Below are positions 57,350-64,000 of a DNA stretch of 64,000 nucleotides, piece by piece. This stretch comes from Portulaca oleracea. Its lineage: Eukaryota > Streptophyta > Magnoliopsida > Caryophyllales > Portulacaceae. The first letter of the stretch is position 1. Every line of letters starts with the position of its first letter. The DNA lies in assembly GCA_029582165.1 (NCBI GenBank), contig CM055882.1, positions 20,859,867-20,923,866 of the forward strand, read 5' to 3'. The position numbers were made by a program, and so were the translations under genes. The notes under the pieces were generated by a model. It was not told the DNA's origin, did no database searches, and saw only the letters and a list, made by a program, of their open reading frames with translations.

Positions 57350-58491
57350 ACTTATTATGAATATATACTATGATTAAAGAACATATGTGTAACCCAACTA
57401 TTATATTTTATCAATTTTACAATCTAACTTTTTTTTTAGAGATACAATCTATTTTTGAAATAAGTCAAATACTTTTAACTTCCTTTTGTTATCATAATTA
57501 CGACCAGCTAATCTCTAAGCCTGCTTAGGCCCTGTTCAACAACAATATTTTGATTAAAGTTTAATGTTTTAATTAGTCAAATGCTATTTTCTCACATTTT
57601 GAGTGTTCTTAAATAATATGCATTAGTAGTGGTTGAGAGTCAGGTAAAAATAAAAGACAAATAACAGGTAGAATGCAGATTTATTTTTTGTCCTACAAAA
57701 TAAATCTCCATTTTACTTGTTACTTATTTCTTTTCTATTTTAACCACAACTCCTATGATTCAATTTTAATTTTTTTTTAATGAGAAAAATGTGCGAAGCA
57801 AGTTTGTAGCATACTAGTATTATTGACAGGAAAGTGAAGTTAGGTGGTATTTTTTAACTCACTTAAGATTTAGGTGTAAACTTCATAAAATGTGACAAAA
57901 AGATCCTTCAACTTACCAAGAAAAAAAAAAGCAGGCATACAACCCATAAATGCAATGGATAAAATGACTCCAAAATACATATTCTTGTACTTTTAATATA
58001 TAATTTGATGAGAATATATGTATATATTTTTGAGCATTCATAAAATTAACAAGGATACACATGATTATAGACTAAAACTGTAGCTCATGTAATCATATAA
58101 TATAATTATATATATATATATATAATTAAAGAACGAAAATTATATATTCATAAATTTATACATGGATGTGTCCATACAATCATACACAGACGACGCTCAA
58201 TTACGAAAGTATAGGAACATGATACTCTTAGGAGTGTAATATAATTTTCACCCAAAACACTAATAAGAGAACATTTAATTCATATATTTAATACAAAATT
58301 GAAGACAAATCTTGACGAAAATGGGCAGGTACGACACAGAGTTGTGATTAATAATGCAGCTAAAACAATATTTGTTAGAAAAGGTTTGGGAGTACATTTA
58401 GCCCAAAACATATCTCCAAAACTAAGCCGTAAACAAAGATGATAAAGCAAATTAATTAAAGATAAGGGGCGTAGATTGGAATGATTCCCCA
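57350..58491. other. Gene-free AT-rich stretch and phytocyanin 3' flank
   Basis: Nothing coding was recognised. The part next to 58491 is probably the 3' UTR of the phytocyanin-like gene. Confidence 0.4.
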
Positions 58492-59097
58492 TCATATGAG
58501 AAGTGAGAAGGCAAAAGCCATGAAGAAGACGGATGAACCCAGCCAGAAGGGTGTAAGGGTGTTGGTGGCGGCGGATTTTGTGGAGCCAGATGAGTGCTCT
58601 ATCGTCGATATAGAGACCGTCGGAGGAGGAGAAGCAACTGGGTGAACCAGGATGGTAACCTTCATACCACTCGAACAACCATCAGTATATCCACATATGA
58701 AGTAGTACCTTCCTGGCTTCTTCAACGGGACGAAGTCTTTCCCACTTGTCCAGTTTCCTGCTGCCCCTTCTGTGCTGCATTTTTCGTACCCTGTCTTGTT
58801 CACTTCAAATACATTGTGTATGTTCTTCTTGTACCTAAATGCTGCGTACATATATCATATGCTTAACATTCATTTGCATGAATTACTTTAACAAAAAATG
58901 TATGTAAGTAACTTACATATGAAGTCACCAACGTAGAATGTCTGGTTGTTGGCCCAGAGAGTGTAGTTGATCCCGGGGTTCCATCCTTTGTTGGCACCGA
59001 CAATGTGATCTGTGGCAGTCACCGGAGAAACGATCGCGGCGGCTGCGACCACCAGGAAAAGGAATGCCATAAAGGGAGTTGATGACTTTGACACCAT
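58492..59097 (-). CDS. Early nodulin-like/lamin-like phytocyanin, GPI-anchored
   Basis: The exons are 59097-58917 and 58841-58492 (donor ATAT|GTAAGT, acceptor TACGCAG), giving 176 residues. A signal peptide covers about 1-29 (hydrophobic FLFLVVAAAAIVSPVTA). The plastocyanin-like fold runs from DHIVGANKGWNPGINY to GMKVTILVHP (about 30-128). A Ser/Thr/Pro linker and a hydrophobic tail (159-176) suggest a GPI anchor at the cell surface. His69 and Cys82 of the copper site are present, and the disulfide cysteines 82/116 fit, but the second copper His is Gly115 (CGYTDGCSSGM instead of CGxPGHCxxGM). Binding of type-1 copper is therefore unlikely, as in early nodulin-like proteins. Four N-glycosylation sites are visible (44, 51, 75, 90). 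The intron position after GDFI is the conserved phytocyanin one. Confidence 0.92.
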
Positions 59098-59184
59098 GGC
59101 TATGAATGAGTTTCAGTTAAGCTTCTGTTTGATGTATGCAAATTTAATTTACGCTCTCATGTCCATTCAAATCAAATTAAGGGG

Positions 59185-59191
59185 TTTTATA
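59185..59191 (-). promoter_or_regulatory. TATA box of the phytocyanin-like gene
   Basis: The minus strand reads GTGTATAAAACCCC about 90 bases upstream of the ATG, a good core-promoter position. Confidence 0.6.
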
Positions 59192-59289
59192 CACAAAAAC
59201 CTCCAACAAAATTTGAATTACAAAAAGATGTGGGCTACATTGGGATGCCCTACAATTGTGGCAAACAAGATAAACAAACAAAAATAGCT

Positions 59290-60540
59290 TTAACTTTTGT
59301 GTTGTTCTAGTGCAATGATAGAATTAAAATACAGCATAATGTGTTTGTTGCTACTTTTTCGCATGCTTATTACTAGAGATAATGAGCACCCTACAACTTT
59401 AGGCAAAACCAAGATTAAACCACATAATTAATGACTTTGATTTAGCTAATAAGCGCCTGTTGGGTCATCACTAGTGCCGATCGAGGATATTGTATTCATT
59501 TTTTCAGACCTTATTATTCTAGTACGTGCATGATTGCTTTCCTACGTGTCTTATATTGTACCCCTATGTCCCAAACTAATTGACACTTTGAAAAAATTTC
59601 AACTGTTAATTACTCACAAATCACAATGAGTTACAATATGAAATTATTGTCATTAGAAAGATACTTTGCTAAAAATTACAATGGAGGTAATTTCATATTG
59701 TAACTCATTATAATTTGTGAATAATCAACGATCAAAATTTAGTCAAAATGTCAATTAATTTGGGACGGATGGAGTAACGTGATATGTGATTGATTGTAGT
59801 GAGTGATGATAGGACTCTTGTCCCAATACACATTTTTTTTCCGATTATTTAAAGCTCCAAAGGGCAAGAAGTCTTGCAATAAAGGTTGCATACAAAAAGC
59901 AAGACATCAAAATAAATAAAGTTCACCCGAACAAAAACCGCAAACAAACAACAATTAAGATTTATTGTTCAATTTACCCTCCTATCTTCTTGTCAATGCT
60001 CTATGAAGAGTCTTGTCGTAGTCTCTTGATCTTCACAAATGATGTCAATGCCACAACCAAATGAACCAATCTTTGCCCCAAGACAAATTTTAAGTGTCTT
60101 ATTCTTTCTCAAATTATTATTTTTAATTTTTAATGATTTTTACACCAATTTTTTTAATAGTAAGTATTAATTATCAATTGTAAGAAGTTTTGGTTACATT
60201 CACTACGCTAATAAGCAAATTATACCTTTATCAAATCAACTCCGTTCTTCAGACCTATTTTACGCTTTTTTGAAATTATAAAAAATAATTTATAAAAGTA
60301 TAGCTTTACAATTTATATATGATATTATAGTTATATGGAATTCAATCATATTCATTTTATTTGAATTTAATATATAATAATATAGTTTTAATAATAGAGC
60401 AAAACACTTATGTTTTGCCCTAAGACTCATATCATTTAATGTAGTGTATTCAATCAAGTGAGAATTAATGTGGCATAATTATACATATATGTATATGAAA
60501 GAATCTTAGAGAGGGGTTATTAAGGTGGTTGGTTAAAATT
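59290..60540. other. Gene-free stretch with one Stowaway MITE
   Basis: No coding sequence was recognised apart from the promoter side of the phytocyanin-like gene. Confidence 0.4.
59561..59774. mobile_element. Stowaway MITE (214 bp), near-complete hairpin
   Basis: It starts CCCCTATGTCCCAAACTAAT and ends ATTTGGGACGGATGGAG with TA on both sides. The halves pair along almost their whole length (ATTACAATGAG../..CTCATTATAAT). Confidence 0.8.
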
Positions 60541-61224
60541 GGGTCAAACCTACAAAACTTAACACTTATGTCAGTTAAGGTCTCTGACATAGCCGAGGAT
60601 AAGGAATATAAACGAAATGTAAATGACAAAAATTAAAGACAATAATACATAGAAATTTAGCCGATGTTCACATTCCAAACAGGGGTACGTAACTGAACAT
60701 AAACTTCTCTTCACTTAGAATTTTGAACCAGTTCACTTCTTGTTTAATTGAGAAGTACAACTAGGCCCTCAATCTCAGGCCTCGACTCCCTTGAGTACCT
60801 CCAAGGCAACCTTATAAAATAGTCAATCAAAGAGATATGTTCCCCTTGATCAACAACTCGATCAAGGAAACACTTTTGATCCACAACTCACTAAGCATTA
60901 ACAACACTTAATTACCCAAATGAGTTTCCGAACTCACTTAATACAAGTCCCATTACATAAGTATACTTTCAAACCCATGACCTTAATACAAGAAAGTAAT
61001 GGATGTGAAATTACAAAACGTCTCTCTTGTGGAGTGGAGTAGAGTGTTTCACTCATTTTTCTTCTCTGACTTCATCCTTTTTTTATAGTCACAAGGCGAG
61101 GTGAATGTTGGATTTTGTTAGGTTTTGGGGGAACCTTCAATTGGTAAGATGTGATTGGAGATCTTCACAAAAGGAAAGTATCCGTTGAAGGTAATCGCAA
61201 TTTGCAATAAGATACTTATTCTTG
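60541..61224 (-). other. LTR-like non-coding stretch
   Basis: The base composition, a possible minus-strand TATAAAA (61078-61086) and the absence of coding sequence resemble a plant Copia LTR with leader, but no ends, primer site or target duplication were found. Confidence 0.25.
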
Positions 61225-61727
61225 AGGAAAATTGGATTTTAATAATTCATACTTTCACCAATTGTATAACAAAATCCCTACTTTCATTTTATATTCTGGT
61301 GGTCCAAAAAAAAAAGGATTGTAGTGGTACCAAATCCACCTCCAAATTCTTTTTGTTTTTTTCATTTCTACCCAATATTGTGTTTGTTTTTTCGTTCCTA
61401 CCCCAAAAATGTAATGAAATGTAGTTACTAAAACAATTTTTAAATTATTTTTTTTAGACTCCGAGCAATTATTATGATTTTTTAAAGAAAAGAAAAAATT
61501 AAAAAATTTGCAGAAATGCCGTAAATTAATTAAAAATCATGGTAAAGTGTTATACTAAGTTTTGAATCAAACGCAACACAAAATCTATGATATTTAGGGT
61601 ATACTCTCGATGATGTCCCACTACAATCCAATTTTTTTTTTTTTTTGGACCACCAGAATCCAAATTGATAGTAGAGATTATTGTAATCCAATCGTGAAAG
61701 TAGGGATTATTAAAATCTAATTCTCCT
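61225..61727. mobile_element. TA-adjacent MITE (family B), most complete copy (503 bp)
   Basis: The left end AGGAAAATTGGATTTTAATA and the right end, inverted, AGGAGAATTAGATTTTAATA begin inverted repeats of about 110 bp that include GGTGGTCCAAAAAA on both sides. The interior is non-coding and matches the copy at 11893. Unlike the others, this copy does not sit against a TA run. Confidence 0.8.
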
Positions 61728-62040
61728 TGCTTGATCATGTTATATCATATTTGTTCCATATAACCTTGTCTCAAAAAGCTTCCGTAAATAACTTGAATAT
61801 ATTCCAAGGATATTTCTTACATTATCCCCTAATAAAAGATGCATTCAATAATATAATTAGGAAGGATAAATATTAGGAGAATCTCCTTATAATATTATGG
61901 TTAAAACAAACAAAGAGATTGGATAAATCAAGAAGTAGATATAAGCTAATGTGAATTTTGGCTTTCACTCAAAACCGCTCTAGCAGTTAAGGTCCTTGAG
62001 CCTGGGTCTGCCAAAATCCTGGAGTTCGGGGTGCTAATAG

Positions 62041-62048
<8 letters not shown>

Positions 62049-62096
<48 letters not shown>
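62049..62096. repeat. (TA)24 microsatellite
   Basis: This is a pure TA run next to the Helitron end. Confidence 0.95.
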
Positions 62097-62100
<4 letters not shown>

Positions 62101-62101
<1 letters not shown>

Positions 62102-62186
62102 TAGTCTGGCCAACGCGTGCTTCGCACGCACTGACCCGACATTGATAACTGCTAGTTACATGCATATTGATAATTATAACTATAGA
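62101..62186 (-). mobile_element. Helitron 3' terminus (possibly a very short Helitron)
   Basis: The minus strand ends with a GCGTGC-GAA-GCACGC stem-loop, 10 bases, then CTAG followed by T. That is the canonical Helitron 3' end (hairpin then CTRR, inserted 5' of T). A possible 5' end, A|TCTATAGTTATAATTATC, lies only 86 bases upstream. If real, the element is unusually small; otherwise the true 5' end is further right. Confidence 0.55.
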
Positions 62187-62411
62187 TAAATAACTTCTCT
62201 TGTTTAACATTCTTAAAACTAAAGGATACATTGAATTTGAAATATGTAGATATAGCCATATGAGCATATTTACTATGACAACTACAAACAAAAAGGATAT
62301 AATTGCCTTAGCATCAACAGATCACATTGGGCCTTCATTCAACTTCATTAAGCAGATTGCATCGAGCCTTCATTTTAATATAAAAATGTCTTGGAGACTT
62401 GTAACGTTCCA

Positions 62412-63308
62412 ATAAGGTTGTTCTCAGCGTTGTCAGCGAGATCAAGCTAGCAAAGATTGGACAGCTTTTCGATTAAACTTTGAATTTCTGCACTACAATT
62501 GTTAGAATTTAGTGATCTAGATAGCAAAGAATCACAGACCCAATAATTCAAAGACCAACAACTCAATATGTTCCTTACAAGAAAGCAAGCGGAGTGAGGG
62601 ACCTAAAAGTGCTCAGAAATTCACCGTTTAAGCTACAGCCAATCAAGATCTTGTGCCAAAATAATGAAGGGTGTTTTGATTTCAAAATACTAACTATTCA
62701 TAGGAGCAAATAGATGCTATAACTTTTCGTCTCTTACAGGATTGTAAGCTTGGATGGAGTCCTAATGGCGAGAGCAAGAGAGCCCGTCAGGCCTTTGTTA
62801 TAGGATAGGTCTCCGAAGGAAAAGGGCGAAATATCCAAAATAAGAAAGTTAGAAACACGAATATGTTGTTTGAAAAAACTATAGAATTACGAGATGTGTC
62901 AAAACTCAAAATAGAAGCATACAGAATTTGTAATCCTGATAATGGTTGAATGTCACCTGACCATGTCCCCATCAATCCCATGCCTAGCAAAGTTCTAGGA
63001 TGATATTTTCATAATTACATCAAAATCCAAATGATATGAGTCTAAGCCTTTTATCTTGAGCTTTTAGAAGAATTAATTCAGAGTAACTCATGTAAAATCC
63101 TCCCGCAAAAGGTTGACAATATGTTCAGAATAATCACAGTCAAATTAAGCTGAAGCGAACAGGATCTAAGGCATGTGAATGGAGAAAACTTACATAAATG
63201 TGATCTAGGAACCAGTGCAACTCCTTCACAGCGGACTTGCGATCACCACATCCAAGAAGGGGCACATTCTTCCAGAATACCTTCAAAGAAGTCAAAGCCA
63301 CAACTACA
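62412..63308 (-). pseudogene. LRR receptor kinase (HPCA1/At5g49760-type) ectodomain pseudogene
   Basis: Exon-like pieces on the minus strand follow the order of this receptor family: VALTSLKVFWKNVP (63308-63194, good donor GTAAGT), TLLGMGLMGTWSGDIQPLSG (about 62993-62930), DLSYNKGLTGSLALAI (about 62815-62740), ILIGCSLNGEF (about 62660-62580) and KLSNLC-stop-LDLADN (about 62475-62412). In intact relatives the equivalents are GLKGxLSGDI, LDLSYNKGLTGPLP, LILVGCSFSG and LYWLDLADN. The Trp of LYWLDL is a TAG stop and several other stops and frame changes occur. The kinase domain is not seen. This receptor class includes the hydrogen peroxide sensor HPCA1; the copy here is dead. Confidence 0.75.
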
Positions 63309-64000
63309 TCACATTGATAAAACCCAATTAAGCTTCAAAACATGATTAAACATTGTCAAAAAGAACAGATAAGATTAGTTCTTAGTAAAGCATGATCAAA
63401 TGTCACAAGAACAAATTAAGTAACTTGGAAGTTGAAGATAGACAAAAGAAAAGCAGAAAAATAATCATCATTGTTCTATGCTTGGGAATTTATGACACCA
63501 ATCTAAAACAACACCTGAATCTGACACATTGTAATTTCCAGAGTAATTGTTCCCAAATGGAACCATATTTCAAATGGGGAAACTTCAAAACATGTTTCGG
63601 TTGGAAATAATTGAATCAAGGCTGCTGGTTTCGGAATCTAGAACTGAGTCGTGGATAAACCACTGCCTTGAAAGCGATTACGGCACGACCTAGGTGACAA
63701 TTGATATTGCCGGTCACTCCCCAAGGTTAACTTAGCTAGCTCTTAGACTTGTGCACTCAAGACTAAGAACTTGGAGTATGTAAAAACTGATTGCCCAGAA
63801 AATATTAATGGAAGAGGATGTAGAAGATGAAGAGGAGAAGATGATTGTTGGTGTGTTGTTCAAGCCATGGAAGAGCCCAATTTATAGGCCATCTTCCTAC
63901 CGTTGGCAGGGGACATCCCCTACCGTTGCCAACGGTTATTTGGCCGTTCGGACAACGGCTATATGGCCGTTTCTGCAACGGGCAAAGTGACCGTTGGGCA
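63309..64000 (-). other. Flank of the LRR pseudogene; possible LTR at the window end
   Basis: No intact coding sequence was seen. From about 63640 on, a minus-strand TATAAATTGGGC box (near 63880) and CCGTTGCCAACGG-type short palindromes (63900-63995) suggest part of an LTR that continues beyond the window. Confidence 0.3.

Noticed and set aside
1..64000. Endogenous pararetrovirus or other viral copies
   Set aside because: The reverse-transcriptase and integrase relics fit LINE and Copia patterns; no movement-protein or viral coat motifs were seen.

Overview
The window is nuclear DNA of a flowering plant, most likely a eudicot. The evidence is GT-AG introns, Arabidopsis-like gene families (a PP2C, an early nodulin-like phytocyanin, a plant B3 protein, HPCA1-type LRR kinase relics) and the usual plant transposon set (Stowaway, PIF/Harbinger, hAT, CACTA, MULE, Helitron, LINE, Copia, Gypsy). 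I cannot name the species. No rRNA, tRNA, CRISPR array or prokaryotic gene was seen.

Only four genes look intact, and all are small. (1) A five-exon PP2C phosphatase, 6034-534 on the minus strand, has a 3.9 kb first intron packed with transposons. (2) A short conserved-looking 76-residue protein lies at 50797-51027 (+). (3) A single-exon B3-type DNA-binding protein lies at 54520-55230 (-). (4) A two-exon phytocyanin-like protein lies at 58492-59097 (-). Two host-gene relics are also present: a tRNA-splicing endonuclease (SEN2-like) pseudogene at 49471-50471, split by a hAT MITE, and an LRR receptor kinase (HPCA1-type) pseudogene at 62412-63308.

The rest is layered mobile DNA. 1-9.5 kb: PP2C plus MITEs. 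9.5-11.4 kb: a MULE with a 9-bp target duplication that carries a GC-rich exon-like piece. 13.3-15.4 kb: a 5'-truncated LINE. 17.25-22.45 kb: a 5.2 kb MULE-like element with about 1.1 kb terminal inverted repeats and long arrays of an ATGAACATCA motif. 22.5-31.5 kb: a Gypsy-like element with 1.7 kb LTRs, a gag piece but no pol, and a nested CACTA fold-back MITE. 31.6-32.35 kb: the start of a MULE transposase gene, cut off. 32.35-35.9 kb: a 3.55 kb near-perfect palindrome. 35.07-43.63 kb: a complete but decayed Copia element (AAACA target duplication) inserted into the reverse transcriptase of a LINE whose remainder runs to about 46.4 kb. 51.7-53.2 kb: a Pack-MULE with a perfect 10-bp target duplication carrying a fragment of a coiled-coil gene, probably 4/1-like. 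Beyond 53 kb: MITEs, a SINE-like retroposon, a Helitron end and LTR-like stretches.

The genes do not form a pathway. The interest lies in how the elements have captured, broken and rearranged gene pieces. The strongest candidates for something undescribed are the palindrome, the motif-array MULE, the two gene-carrying MULEs, and odd 17-bp palindromes (8-bp arms, one central base) repeated in the LTRs of two unrelated retrotransposons. All boundaries, splice sites and identities were read by eye.
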